From contig CM019827.1 in the NCBI GenBank assembly GCA_009763385.1, positions 92,364,314 through 92,428,313 on the forward strand: a stretch of DNA of 64,000 nucleotides. The letters run 5' to 3'. The DNA comes from Coix lacryma-jobi var. lacryma-jobi. Taxonomy: Eukaryota > Streptophyta > Magnoliopsida > Poales > Poaceae. This document shows positions 31,571 through 42,138 of the stretch, one piece after another (position 1 is the first letter of the stretch; each line of letters begins with the position of its first letter). Under the pieces are notes generated by a model. It was not told the DNA's origin. It worked only from the letters and a program-made list of their open reading frames with translations, and ran no database searches. The position numbers were made by a program, and so were the translations under genes.

Positions 31571-33557
31571 CAACTTTCCAAACGTCTGACATACCTTGGG
31601 AGGTCTGAACCAAGGGAAGGTCCGGTTCGTCGGACCTAAATATCCGAACCTTCGCCAAAAGGTAAAAATTGGTAGTTATCCTCATATTTATTTTCCTGCA
31701 TATTTCTCATATTTAATTCTTAGTTATTTATTGCATCATCATATTTAATCATTGCATCATCATATTTAATTCACAACACATTTTAATTTCTGCTTTACAT
31801 TAGAAGACAAAATAAAAATATTTCATTGCATCATAAAGCCCCATGTGAATAATTCTATGGTGTGTAAAAACCCACAGGAATGTTCACCGTGGTGGCATAA
31901 AAAAATATAATAATAAAAATGCATGCATTCATCCTGTGCATTTTCTCTTGCATCATAAAAATATAAAATACAAAAATATTGAGAAAGAGATCTTACTGAA
32001 ACTCTGGACAATTAAGGCTTGAGTGGCCAACCACTAACGCTTAATATGTTCCACAAGTCTTGTTGTCTATTTGAGTTTCACAAGATTAGAAGACCAAGAA
32101 AAGCTGACGAGCAAGTGGATGTTCTATCCACTGTTGGAGCACTGTTTCCACAACCATCAATATCAATCAAAGCTCCGACAGAGGAAACACATTTCCACCG
32201 CCAGTCCACTACATGACAAGATTGAATGACTACGTCAATATTCAGCTTGGGGGGAAAGCACCCCCGTGTATCCAGGTAACTATCCTTATCCTCTTAAGTT
32301 TTCTTTCTATACATAAATAAAATAAAATGAAACAAAAAAATGTGGGCACATGAAGGCTCACCATTAATTAAAAAGAAAAAAATATGGGCACATGAAGGCC
32401 CAACGCTATGAAGGGAACCAGCTTGGGGAAGACGCACCCCCGTTATCTTCGTGATCTAGGTATGTCTTATTCATTATCTTAGTTATTTATAATAAATTGT
32501 GTTAGGTTAAATAAATAGTGTGCTAAGTTTGCTTAGTTTGTTTTAAGAAGTTAATAATAAAAGAAGAACTCTCTCTCTCTAATCTTTTACATGGAAATGA
32601 TGAATAGTTGCTCTATCTAATTTCTTTCAAGTACCTAGCCTTCAAAGCATGAGTTCTCCTGATTAATAATGATGCTTAAAAATGAAATTAAATGCATGGG
32701 TAGCAAATGCTTGACCTAGAGTCTAGGTAATTGATAGATATGACATGTGATGATCTGAGCTACTACTATCTTGTTCTAAACAACACTAGAGTTCCGGAGA
32801 GTTACCAATATTAATGTGACTAATAATTGCATTGAGTTAAATTAAGCTTTGTTGACCCTATGAGAAGTTATCATGCTATTGAATTGAGATCACTTACACA
32901 TTCCATCCATTTTCCGCATAAATGCTCATGATTATTTGTTCCAATCCTCTCAAAAGTTTGTTGGAAGCATGTGGCTATTGAAAAAAAGAAAAGAGAGAAA
33001 TATATATATATATATATATATCCGAGGAAATAAAAAGGGACAAGTGTCCGAAACCTCAAAAAGATAGATCCCGAGGAAATAAAAAGGGACAAGTGTCCGG
33101 AACCTCGAAAAAAAAGAAAAAAAGAGAATATTAGAAAAAATGGGCACGTGTGTGTCAGTAGAATTAGCCTGATAGCCATGTGTTTCTGATAAACAAAAGA
33201 GAGTGACATATTTCAAAAGAGCATCCGACTCCATTTTCCGTACACATGCACTTCTCGATTCAATGGTGTGGTTGACTTTCTCTTTGGATCCATTGTTTAA
33301 TTTGGCAACATATGTTTTTAATCTTTTCTGAAAATTCATAAAACTCCGGGATAATGGTGAAGTGACATAGCAAGAGACATAATGCTTGATTTGATCATTC
33401 TATCTTTCAATTACTCAGGATTCAAGGTAAAGTACTAAGCCCCATGATGAATAATATGATACTTTTTCCTATTCCATATGAGAACTTTTGTTTGAATACA
33501 TGTGTACTTGTTGGAAGTGAAGATATTGCAGCAACTCCTGATCCATTGTTGAGATTG
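31571..33557 (+). other. Element F 3' non-coding region
   Basis: Two kilobases without a gene. Two related blocks, CAGCTTGGGGGGAAAGCACC at about 32241 and CAGCTTGGGGAAGACGCACC at about 32411, each run into CCCCGT. They resemble duplicated polypurine tracts that can fold as G-run/C-run hairpins. A (TA) run of about 21 bases is at 33001-33021, followed by the tandem repeat listed separately. Confidence 0.6.
33023..33111 (+). repeat. Tandem repeat in F 3' region
   Basis: Two copies of a unit near 40 bp (core AAATAAAAAGGGACAAGTGT then CCG, A or G, AACCTC) are separated by nine or so bases. The unit sits directly after a TA microsatellite. Confidence 0.8.
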
Positions 33558-33558
33558 G

Positions 33559-33597
33559 CTTTGCTCGGGACTAGCAAAGGTTAAGCTTGGGAGAACT
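33559..33597 (+). other. Element F hairpin and polypurine tract
   Basis: Stem CTTTGCT/AGCAAAG (33559-33565 with 33573-33579, loop CGGGACT) is followed within a few bases by the purine-rich TTAAGCTTGGGAGAACT that abuts the 3' LTR. Elements B and C have a counterpart of the hairpin beside their own polypurine tracts. Confidence 0.7.
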
Positions 33598-34992
33598 TGT
33601 TGACGCTCACTAATGCTCATAATTAAGCATCAACTATTGCATGAAATGACACTAAATGAATTACAAAGCATAGTTGTAGGTTTTGAAACTACTAAGTTCC
33701 ACGAGTTTTGGTGCTCTTACTTGTTTTGTAGGACATCAATATTTCACCATATAAAAGTATCTCAAGTGAAGAATTGGAGTGCACCATTGCGAAGGGCTCG
33801 TCGAGACGATCGAAACGGATATATCATTTGCTATATTCGGAGTCCCGGATGAAAAGATATTAATTTCGCATCGAAATCTGCAAAAGAAGGATCTAGAAGA
33901 CACCAGAAGACACCACGAGGCGGGCCACCACGTGGGCCCACTGGGCCAGACCGACCGGTCCCACATGGAGACTGACCGGTTGGCCACGGAGGCCGTTTCG
34001 CCTCCGCCTTCTGGAACCTTCTTCCACCGCCTCCTAGGATGCATCTCAACCGTCCCCGAAGTCGGTTTGATCTAACGGTGGGCGATAAACGTGACGCGGA
34101 TCAATGACATGGCGATTCCTTGCCCCCTACTCCACCTCGGGCTATATAAGCAACCCCAGACCCCCCTCTCCAGGCATCTCCATCTTTATTATTCATCTCC
34201 ACATCAGAAACTAGGGTTTCAATTAGAGGTAGAGGTCCCTCTAGATGAATCTCTTCTAGTTCATCTAGATCTAGTTCTAGTTCTTCTAGTTCTAGTTCTT
34301 GTTCTAGTTGTCTAGTTCATCTAGTTGTAATTAGAGATTGGATTAGAGAGAGGGGAAGGAGAGAGCTGAGGAGGAGCCGGATCTGTCGGATCTTCCTCGA
34401 CGTTGTATCGGTGCAGCATCTGGTTCATCTTCAAGTAATCTCCAGGTTCTTCATTTACTACTTCTAAGTATTATATTTAATTTCAGTTCTTACTTTATTT
34501 TATTTACTGGATCTCCGCTCGTATTGAGTGCTCTAGTTATCGTACGTAATTAGAGTAGTAAGCGTTAGTGTAGACACAGTGTCTAGACTAGGGTTTACCT
34601 GAGTTTGCGCCTATCCTCCGTATAGTTGTGGTAGCTACAGGGGTGACAACTTTGTAGATTGTTATAATCCACCACGTTAGGGTTGGTGTTTTCGTAGAGC
34701 TTTTTGGCAGCCTTCTCCCGATTACCCTTTTCCCAGTCTTTTTCGAGAATCGGAAAGGTACTGTTGCTCCGAAGTAAGTAAAGTATAGTAAGCCTTTAAT
34801 TAAATAGACCCGCTTAGAAAACCCTATATCTCTCTCTAACCACATTACCATTCTTTTCTTGGATGTTCTTAATTCTTCTAGTACACTTCACGTTCCCCGT
34901 GGAAATCGATACCCTGGAATACTCTCAGGTGAAAGCTACATCGGTATCCGTGCGCTTGCAGATTTCTCTATGTGCGTTTAAAATACCCAACA
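33598..34992 (+). repeat. Element F 3' LTR
   Basis: The LTR is 1395 bp, a near copy of 26801-28196. TATATAAG lies at 34143-34150. It ends TACCCAACA, followed by target duplication ACAAC. Confidence 0.93.
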
Positions 34993-36171
34993 ACAACATC
35001 AGGCTGCAAGACACGTTAATTGACCAAATTCTTGAAGGGCAGAAAACGGACAAGGGGATTTATCATATCAAGGAAAAACTGAAGGCCGCAACTGAACCAG
35101 TAAAACATTTTCGGATTGATGACGAAGGAGTTTTATGGTTTGACAAGCGTTTAGTAGTACCTAAGAACAGAGAGCTTAGGAATTGGATCATGGATGAAGC
35201 TTATTTGTCCAAATTGTCTATTCATCCTGGAAGCACCAAGATGTATCAAGATTTGCGTCCAAGATTTTGGTGGACCAAAATGAAGAAGGAAATTGCTGCT
35301 TATGTAGCCAGGTGCGACACGTGTTGTCGAGTAAAGGCTATTCACCTAAAGCCAGCCGGAATGCTTCAACCATTATCAATACCCGAGTGGAAATGGGAAG
35401 AAGGGAGTATGGATTTTATCACCGGATTGCCAACCACCCAGAAAGGAAATGATTCAATTTGGGTAATAATGGATCGTCTCACAAAGACCGCTCATTTCAT
35501 ACCAGTCAAAACTTGTTGTCGAGCACCGGACTATGCGGAGATTTATGTCAATTAAATTGTTCGGCTACATGGAATACCCAAGGTTATAGTTTCGGATCAT
35601 GGATCGCAGTTTACTGCGCCATTTTGGGAGAAATTGCAAAAAGAGTTAGGCACAAAACTAGTCCGTAGTTCTGCTTATCATCCCCAAACGTCAGGGCAAA
35701 CAGAGAGAGTGAACCAAGTTTTGGAAGATATGTTAAGAGCCTGTGTGATTTCAGCAAAAGGTTCTTGGGAGAAATGGTTACCTTTAGCAGAATTCGCATA
35801 TAACAATAGTTACCAAGAAAGCATACAAATGACACCTTTTGAAGCCTTATATGGTAGGAGATGCAGGACACCGATGAACTGGGTCGAACCGGGAGAACGT
35901 CGGTATTACGGAATTGATTTCATTAACGAAGCAGAAGAACAAGTTAGAACAATTCAACAACATATGGCAGCTGCGCAGTCTCGACAGAAGAGCTATGCAG
36001 ACAAACAGAGAAAACCGCTTGAGTTCCATGAAGGCGATTATGTTTACCTAAAAGTGTCACCCATGAAAGGTGTCAAACGCTTTGGAGTTAAAAGGAAGTT
36101 GGCGCCAAAATTTGTGGGACCATACAACATTGTGGAAAGGAGAGGAGAAGTAGCTTATCGGCTACAGCTAC
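34993..36171 (+). pseudogene. Element G integrase, cut at its C-terminus
   Basis: After the F target duplication the G polyprotein resumes with IRLQDTLIDQILEGQKTDKG. The zinc-binding region includes LSIHPGSTKMYQDLRPRFWW and CDTCCRVK. The catalytic core has Asp in GSMDFITGLP, Asp in VSDHGSQFT and Glu in HPQTSGQTERVNQ. WLPLAEFAYNNSYQ, TPFEALYGRRCRTP and KLAPKFVGPYNIVERRGEVA follow. One in-frame stop, TAA at 35553-35555, looks like CAA to TAA; otherwise the frame is open to the junction with element B at 36172. The chromodomain expected in this lineage would lie past the break. Confidence 0.9.
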
Positions 36172-37749
36172 TGTTGACTCTTGCTAACGTCGTTACTAGG
36201 AGTAGACTATGGAATCTATTTCCGGCAACGGCGCCAGAAAGGCTTGTTGGTACTTCTTAATGTAAGAAGTATAAGTAACTATTCTTATGACTATTGGTAA
36301 CTTCCGCAAGCGCACAGAATAAGTCTATTGTTGCACTTCACCCGGGAGTAACCGAGTATCGTATTTATTTCCACAGGGAAGCTACTTTGGCAGAACTAAC
36401 ACTAGGACCGCTATGAACAACTAGTGATTCTAGCAGGGTTGATCGAAAAATATAAATGGGGGTTGGTTTCTACTACTACTAAAAAGAAAAGAAAGACTAA
36501 CTACTACTAAACTAAATCGGTGGGGTCTGGCCGATGAACAGATTAATGTTTTCCTACACACTTACGATCACAACTAACTTAGCAATAAAGGTTTTATCTA
36601 GTTCTTCGAACCGTACACACCCTCTGGACTATTTACCTCAGACGTGCACAACGAGGTTTATGATTTAAAAACTAACCCAACTACGTGGTGGAATTCAAGG
36701 CTCCCAGGGCTGTCACCACCTGTTTGCTACCACAGCTATCCGGGGGGCTAGCCACAAACTAAGGTATAATTAGTCTAAGCACCGCGCTTACACTAATATA
36801 TACTACTCTAATCTTGCGTCCAAAACTAGAGCACTGATTACTCAGCGAAGAACCAAAACTAGATACAAACTAAATACTAAGTTATCTATGATCGAAAGCA
36901 GTCAACAAGAACAATAAGTAAAGAACTTAAAGTAAATGCTAAAAGTAGAAGAACACTAAGATAAATGAAGAAAGACTTGGAATTATACCAGAGACTTGGA
37001 AGATCCTCTATTACAACTCCAGCTCTTCTCTTCTTCACTCTCGCTCTCACTCTAAGTCTCTCAACTAGAGTGTTCCTTCACCAGAGCTTCGCTTACAATA
37101 GAGTGGGACTAATGAGGTGAGGTCTGAGTACAAATGAGCTCAGGAGGTCCTATTTATAGCCTAAGGGACCTAGGGGGGTACTTATGGACCTAGGGTTAGG
37201 TCAGGGGGGTGAGTGTGGTGGCGGGCGCCAGCCCTAGGTGGCGGGCGCCACCCCCCTGGCCGTTGGATCCACCGCCGCCTTTGCTTCAATGGCATCAAGG
37301 AGCTCCAGAGAGGTGGTTCCAAGGTCGGTTGCATGTCCAAATAACCGTCACATGGGCAATTGGGTCATGATCCATGTGACATCCCTTCTTGGCCCTTGGA
37401 TGCAATGACCTAAGTGATCAATGGCTGAAAATGAGTGTGGCATGCCTCCCCTGGATCAGTGATGTGGCAGGGGAGGAGTTTGGGCCTCACTCCCCTGGCG
37501 GGCGCCAGTGACGGATGGCGGGCGCCACCCTACCTTGGCCCAAAGTGAGCCCAGGTGAGTGTGCTCGCCTCCTGGTGGGTCCTCTTGGTCATTTTGCTCA
37601 AAAACCCTACAATTTCCTACATTCAAATAAACTTCAAGGACAAGTGGAAATCGTTAGTTTATAAAAGGTTTTTGGTTGATTTTAGGCCCTTGTGTTGTGT
37701 TATATGACCTTGTTGATGCTAAGAATATGACACTTAGTGAGTGTCAACA
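36172..37749 (-). repeat. Element B 3' LTR
   Basis: The LTR is 1578 bp. On the plus strand it runs TGTTGACTCTTGC to GTGTCAACA. A minus-strand TATA box (TATAAATA) lies at 37151-37158. At 36221-36236 it holds TCCGGCAACGGCGCCA, an almost perfect tRNA-Asp primer-site complement, followed by a second LTR-like start TGTTGGTACTTC at 36243. GGCGGGCGCC palindromes lie at 37219-37252 and 37496-37531. Confidence 0.85.
37219..37531. repeat. GGCGGGCGCC palindrome clusters in B LTR
   Basis: Two pairs of TGGCGGGCGCCA-type palindromes lie in this part of U3 near the TATA box. A further copy, GGTGGCGGGCGCCACC, lies at 39591-39606 beside the accessory ORF start. Confidence 0.85.
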
Positions 37750-37788
37750 AGCTCCCCCAAGCTTACCTCTTGCTCGTCCTCGAGCAAG
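37750..37788 (-). other. Element B polypurine tract and conserved hairpin
   Basis: The minus strand reads AAGCTTGGGGGAGCT against the LTR (37750-37764). Just upstream in element sense is a perfect 8-bp stem CTTGCTCG/CGAGCAAG with a 4-base loop (37769-37788). Confidence 0.85.
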
Positions 37789-39031
37789 CATGGACTTGAA
37801 ATAATCTTGGAAACTCTGTGTTTTTGTAGTGTATGCCCATATTATTTTCATCACCATGGAATTGGTAGCCTTCCCTGCACTCAAGATTAGAACAAAAGAC
37901 CAGCAAGAAAGAAGGTTTGTCTTTCCCTTGCCTATTTTGCTAATCAAGACATGTGGAGTTTTTGCAAGTTTTGTTCAAAAGAAAGCATGCTTAGTAACTT
38001 TTGTGGCTCACCCTATCACTCATATTTGTATGTGGAAATGGAAGAATTATCCTCTCACTAAGACTTTTTGTGGGGTTTAATGGGTACGATAAAATGAGCA
38101 TGCAATGCTAGCATAATTTTGCTAAGTTAGACAAATGGAGCAAAGGAGCAACAAGTCATAGATTTAGACCAGGAATGTGCAAGTGTGTGGTATTTATTGT
38201 GGCTAGTACTTTCATGGCACTTCTCCTTTTTATCTCATTTGTGGGATCATGGCTATGAATGAGAGCATTTGCTCTTTTGGATATTCTCTTCTTTCTAGAG
38301 CACTTGCTCTTTTGATTTTTTTTTTCTAGCGCACTTGCTCTCTCTCTTTTTTTTGAATGATTATGGCCATGTCCCTGAGATTTCATTATGGAGCAAGATA
38401 TTTTGCCATGAAGTATTCCTAACAATGAATGGAAATAAAGGCATGTTGTGTGCGTATTCTCAGTGTAAGAATAGCACTATATAGGTGGGTGCAAGTGAAT
38501 TCCTTGGTCTAAAAATATGACAAGTTTCTCTACCATGTCTATCAACAAAAGTCTAACTAGCTCAACACTAACATGCAGCAAGTGGAAGCTCCTACTCTAG
38601 AGTAAAAAAATTATTTGGCTTTGGTAGGACTTTCTTTGCCACAGAAGTACTTAGAGCAAGTTTTTAAATTTTTTCAAAATAATTACTCCACAAACTTGAC
38701 TTGCTCAAGTCAAAGTAGAAACTTACTTCCCCTTTACTTAGTCTAATGCTCATGTCTCAAGTTTAGTTCTAGCATACGTTCTCCCATGATAACTCTAATG
38801 CATGGCATACATTTTTATTTATTAGAAAGACTTACGATGAGAGCGTTTCATTTATTACTATTTATTTATTATTAATATATTTTTTTAACTTAATTGAGCT
38901 GGAAATTAACTAAGATAAAACTCAAATTTAAATTACTGAAATAAAAATAAAACTGACAGTAATAAAGACGGTAGTGATACTTACCTCCTTGACGGGGGTC
39001 CTCCCCCAAGCTGGCTTTTGGCGTGGTTGGG
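37789..39031 (-). other. Element B 3' non-coding region
   Basis: No gene is seen. The stretch is AT-rich, with TTGCTCTTTT and AGCACTTGCTCT words repeated at 38265-38345 and poly-T runs. Confidence 0.65.
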
Positions 39032-39589
39032 TTACATCCATCCCTGACGACGGTACATGTCATCCCAGTTCTGTTGGTTCTGCTGCAGGAGAGAAGAAAT
39101 ATTACCCAGTTCTCCACCAGTTTCCTGGCGGAATTCCTGGAAATTTTGGTTCAAGTCGTTCAAGTCCTGATGGATTTCGGCAGTATCCATGGTGAGTCCA
39201 TTCATTTGGCGCTGAAGATATCCCATATCGCACATCCACTTGTCCTGATGAAAGGACGAATGGCGAGCGGCCTGTGGCGAGATTCCCCTATGGAAAAACT
39301 CATCACCACGGCCAGTGTACCGGGTGGATCCTCCCAAGGAATGGGATGAACACCCCAACTGGGATGAGTGAAAGGACGCCTCATGGCCGTAATCCCACCG
39401 CGGATGTTGCGGTTGCTGCCAATTTGACCCTCCTGCTTGGTGCGAGCTAGGAGGTGTCAAATGACCATAGTGTGCTGCTCCTTCATACAGCCCTGCATGA
39501 AAAGGGTCAAACTCCTGTGCCGCTGCTGCGACTCTTGCGGCCTCTTCTGCTGCACGGGTCTGCGCTCGCGTCCTCCTAGGAACCTGCAT
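39032..39589 (-). CDS. Element B accessory ORF, 185 residues, unrecognised
   Basis: An intact frame from ATG at 39587-39589 to a stop at 39032, lying after the protease and before the polypurine tract. The N-terminus is basic (VPRRTRAQTRAAEEAARVAA), then low-complexity and rich in His, Ser, Gln and Trp (HYGHLTPPSSHQAGG, SNWQQPQHPRWDYGHEASF). The C-terminal third is helical and likely coiled coil (QRQMNGLTMDTAEIHQDLND, FRQETGGELGNISSLLQQNQ). I do not recognise a domain. Being open in a decayed neighbourhood suggests it was kept until recently. It could be the C-terminal product of a spliced or readthrough gag-protease, or an independent protein. Confidence 0.55.
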   Translation of the reverse strand: MQVPRRTRAQTRAAEEAARVAAAAQEFDPFHAGLYEGAAHYGHLTPPSSHQAGGSNWQQPQHPRWDYGHEASFHSSQLGCSSHSLGGSTRYTGRGDEFFHRGISPQAARHSSFHQDKWMCDMGYLQRQMNGLTMDTAEIHQDLNDLNQNFQEFRQETGGELGNISSLLQQNQQNWDDMYRRQGWM

Positions 39590-39777
39590 GGGGTGGCGGG
39601 CGCCACCCCTAAGGCTGCCCTAAGCCCCCTAGGCTTCACTTAATCACCCTACTAAGCATCTACTTTGCAGAAAATTAATTTGCTTAAGTAAAAATGAAAA
39701 TTTAAATGGGGGATAAAGACTTACCTAAGCCTAACTTACCTTGGTTAGCCACTTTGGATTCCCGATTAGTGTCGCCT

Positions 39778-40166
39778 TCACGGTGGTTGTGGATGAATGT
39801 AGGCGCCGACGAACCTTGATGACGGGTGTTTTTCCGGTCGCGGTGTGAACTGGAATTCCTCCTCCTTTCCACTGATGTGGAGCTGAATTTCTCCAGCTCC
39901 TACATCAATGGTGGCTTTTGCAGTGCTCAAAAATGGCCGTCCCAAGATCAATGGCATCCGGTGGTCGGGATTAATATCCAGAACCATGAAATCCACCGGG
40001 ACAAAGAGATTCTGTATTTTCACCAGAATATTCTCTGCTATTCCCGCGGGATATCGGAGCGATTGATCGGCTAGCTGCAAACACATAGAAGTAGGGGACA
40101 AGGTATGATGATTTAATTTTTCATATATTACCTTGGGCATGACGCTGACGCTTGCTCCCAGATCAC
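39778..40166 (-). pseudogene. Element B protease, cut by element T
   Basis: This is a retropepsin with the active-site motif DLGASVSVMPK (codons at about 40132-40164). MCLQLADQSLRYPAGIAENI, VPVDFMVLDI and MPLILGRPFLSTAKATIDVG follow in order, ending at a stop at 39778. Asp-Leu-Gly-Ala instead of Asp-Thr-Gly is usual in this kind of plant gypsy element. Element T is inserted two bases upstream of the catalytic Asp codon, so everything N-terminal, including gag, is displaced out of the window. No reverse transcriptase follows the protease; the accessory ORF does. Confidence 0.85.
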
Positions 40167-40601
40167 TGTCGGTGTTTGTTAACCGACAACTCGTCTTGAG
40201 TAATCTCAGACGATTTGTTCGGTGGGGATCGGCGTTCGTAGGACTCGGCGAGTACACAGGGACAGCGATTTATACTGGTTCAGGCCGCTAAATAGCGTAA
40301 TACCTTACGTCCACTGCGGCGTGTGCCTTGTGTATAGTTATGATTCAATCTTCGATGATCTGGGGCCTGCGCCCGGCTCCCCTTATATATCCGGGTGAGC
40401 CTTAGCACAGACCGGGTCCTAACCGGTTACATCAAAGGAGTCCAATTCTAATTACAAGACTTCCTTTTACAACTCGGCTAAGTTAGAAACGAGAGTCCTA
40501 AACCGAGTACACTTCGTAACAAGTCTTTGGATCTCTCATGCCGTCCGGGATTAGTCGGAGTAATCATCGATTGATGATATCTCTGACATCCTGGTCCGTC
40601 A
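40167..40601 (-). repeat. Element T 3' LTR
   Basis: A short LTR of 435 bp, plus-strand TGTCGGTGTTTG to GGTCCGTCA. The minus strand has TATATAAG at 40382-40389, a good TATA box. The right boundary is set by the polypurine tract that follows. Confidence 0.82.
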
Positions 40602-40614
40602 AGCCCCCGAGCTC
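40602..40614 (-). other. Element T polypurine tract
   Basis: The minus strand reads GAGCTCGGGGGCT. The same GCTCGGGGGCT word recurs on the minus strand near 40760 and 40870. Confidence 0.75.
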
Positions 40615-42138
40615 TTCATCATTTCTTCATGACATTATCTTCCAGTTTCCTCTTGAGAATCTCCGAGTAATGTCTTTGAGAAATCCTGAAGTGCTCTGAA
40701 GTCTAAAGAATTTTCCATGGTGTGCACTTTTCTTCAAAAAAGTGCACCCTATGGGTGTAGCCCCCGAGCCTCTTGTTATTTACAATAACTTTGAGGATCT
40801 TTTTAGAGCCTTATCCAAGTAACTCTTGAATAAGAAAAAACATTTCCTTTATAGATTACACTCCGTAGCCCCCGAGCCCGAGGTCCGAGTAATATTAGTA
40901 GTCGGTGCTTGGGATCTTTAGAAAGGTAATCTATCAAGGTCTTGAGAAGTCGGACCATGACACCATTGTATTGCTTAAACCGTCCGAATAATAAATACTC
41001 AGCTTCAGGTGGGTAATGTTTTCAACAAACATCCCGTATCACCCCCCACTGAATAAAAATTACCATGAGTCCAGCAATAATTGACTGGTGACTGTTCCAA
41101 CTGTGCACAATAATGATGTTTGTCGTTTTCTGCAACTGCAAACTTTGTCGTCTTCGTCTTGAAGTGCTTGTGAGAATCAGCTCTGTTAACCATGCCGAGC
41201 TTCACATGCAGCACAGTACATTGGTTGAATTATTGCTCCAGCGGTCATTCTTGTTGATAGACCATGTCCATAGACCAAGGAGAAAACCGCCTATAAATAC
41301 CCTGCCTGGGAAGCGAAGGACTCACATCCCTTTGAGTGTAGAACTTCTCTTAGTCCCATGAGTATTGTAATAGCAGAGCTAAGATGATCGAGCCCCCGGG
41401 TGTCTTCCTTATGTAGAATAGATGGAGTGCCCAGAAGAACTCTTGTGAAAGGACCATCCGTTAGGGTGGTTTCCAAGTGGTCGCGAGCAGAGGGACACAG
41501 AGATGCGCCTAGAAGAACTCTTGTGACTACCACTCGTAGATAACCTCGGAGTCACAGGTAGTCAAAAGGGCGGCGAGGGTGATGGTCTTCCCCGAGTTCC
41601 TTGAGTACTGGGGTGGTACCAAAGACCCACCTTGGGATGCACTGAAAAGATAGTGTCTACCCAAGGTTCTGTGTCTGCTTTACTGCGTCTCACTGAACCC
41701 GGTCCTTTGTGCAATAGGCATCAAGGCTATGTACCTTGAATTCACTAGAGTTGCGTTTTACACCTTGATTGGTCTTCTGTTGAAAGTTGTTGTATCTCAC
41801 GATGTTTCCATGCATCTCTGTTGTAATTCTGAATAATAATAATAAAGATCCGTGTACTTGGAATATTTTCTGAGTCCTCTCTCTTGTTGTCCGAGTACTA
41901 AATGTATCTTGCGGAAGGAAAACTTGTCTGTTTACTGTTCCTGTTCTCTATCTTTAACGCCGTCTGACACGTGTTCCCAGTCGTTAGGGTTACAGACGTT
42001 GTCATGACGCCGTTTAGGAAAGCCAAACGGTTATCAAAACAGATCTATAATAAGCCGCCACCGGGCTTGTGCTTTCCTCACAATTTCATCAAGCAATTGC
42101 CTTCAGAGCTAGAAATCCCTTAGCCAATTCCATAGTTT
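40615..42138. other. Element T 3' non-coding region, with plus-strand promoter-like boxes
   Basis: No coding sequence is seen. Two plus-strand TATA boxes occur: TATAAATA at 41292-41299 and TATAATAAG at 42046-42054. The second is about 90 bp before the first ATG of the antisense gene, a normal plant spacing. A short direct repeat AGAAGAACTCTTGTGA lies at 41432 and 41512. Confidence 0.55.
42046..42054 (+). promoter_or_regulatory. Candidate TATA box of the antisense gene
   Basis: TATAATAAG is followed by GCCGCCACCGGGCTTGTGC and a pyrimidine-rich CTTTCCTCAC, a plausible start region at about 42075-42080. The assignment rests on position and sequence only. Confidence 0.45.

Larger units (their letters stand above)
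26801..34992 (+). mobile_element. Element F: complete non-autonomous gypsy-type element (gag-protease only)
   Basis: The element is 8192 bp with perfect target duplication ACAAC (26796-26800 and 34993-34997). LTRs are 26801-28196 and 33598-34992. It has a tRNA-Asp primer site, a gag, a protease remnant and no reverse transcriptase or integrase, so it must have moved with enzymes of another element. LTRs differ at some 40 positions by eye (about 3%). It separates RNase H from integrase of element G. Confidence 0.93.
14031..36171 (+). mobile_element. Element G: Tekay-like Ty3/gypsy chromovirus-type element, host of the whole nest
   Basis: The plus-strand order is LTR remnant, tRNA-Met-like primer site, extra ORF, gag, protease, reverse transcriptase, RNase H and integrase, the Ty3/gypsy order. 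It is interrupted by H with J (20097-24573) and F (26801-34992), cut on the left by D and on the right by B. The lineage call rests on the gag and RT motifs, a very long LTR and a tRNA-Met primer. The integrase chromodomain that would prove it would lie past the break at 36171. G is the oldest layer visible. Confidence 0.8.
36172..40166 (-). mobile_element. Element B: minus-strand gypsy-type element with tRNA-Asp primer-like sequences, 3' half only
   Basis: In element sense, right to left: protease end, accessory ORF, non-coding tract, hairpin, polypurine tract and 3' LTR. It is inserted in G integrase (left flank GCTAC) and split by element T in its protease. Its gag, primer site and 5' LTR must lie beyond the window. 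LTR termini TGTTGAC...GTCAACA and the shared hairpin tie it to C, E and F. Confidence 0.85.

Noticed and set aside
33001..33021. TA repeat as a replication origin or target hotspot
   Set aside because: A simple microsatellite in element F non-coding DNA; nothing else supports a function.
36172..36242. A separate small insertion between G integrase and the B LTR
   Set aside because: The 71 bases align with the internal part of the C LTR, and TGTTGAC at 36172 pairs with GTCAACA at 37749, so they belong to the B LTR.
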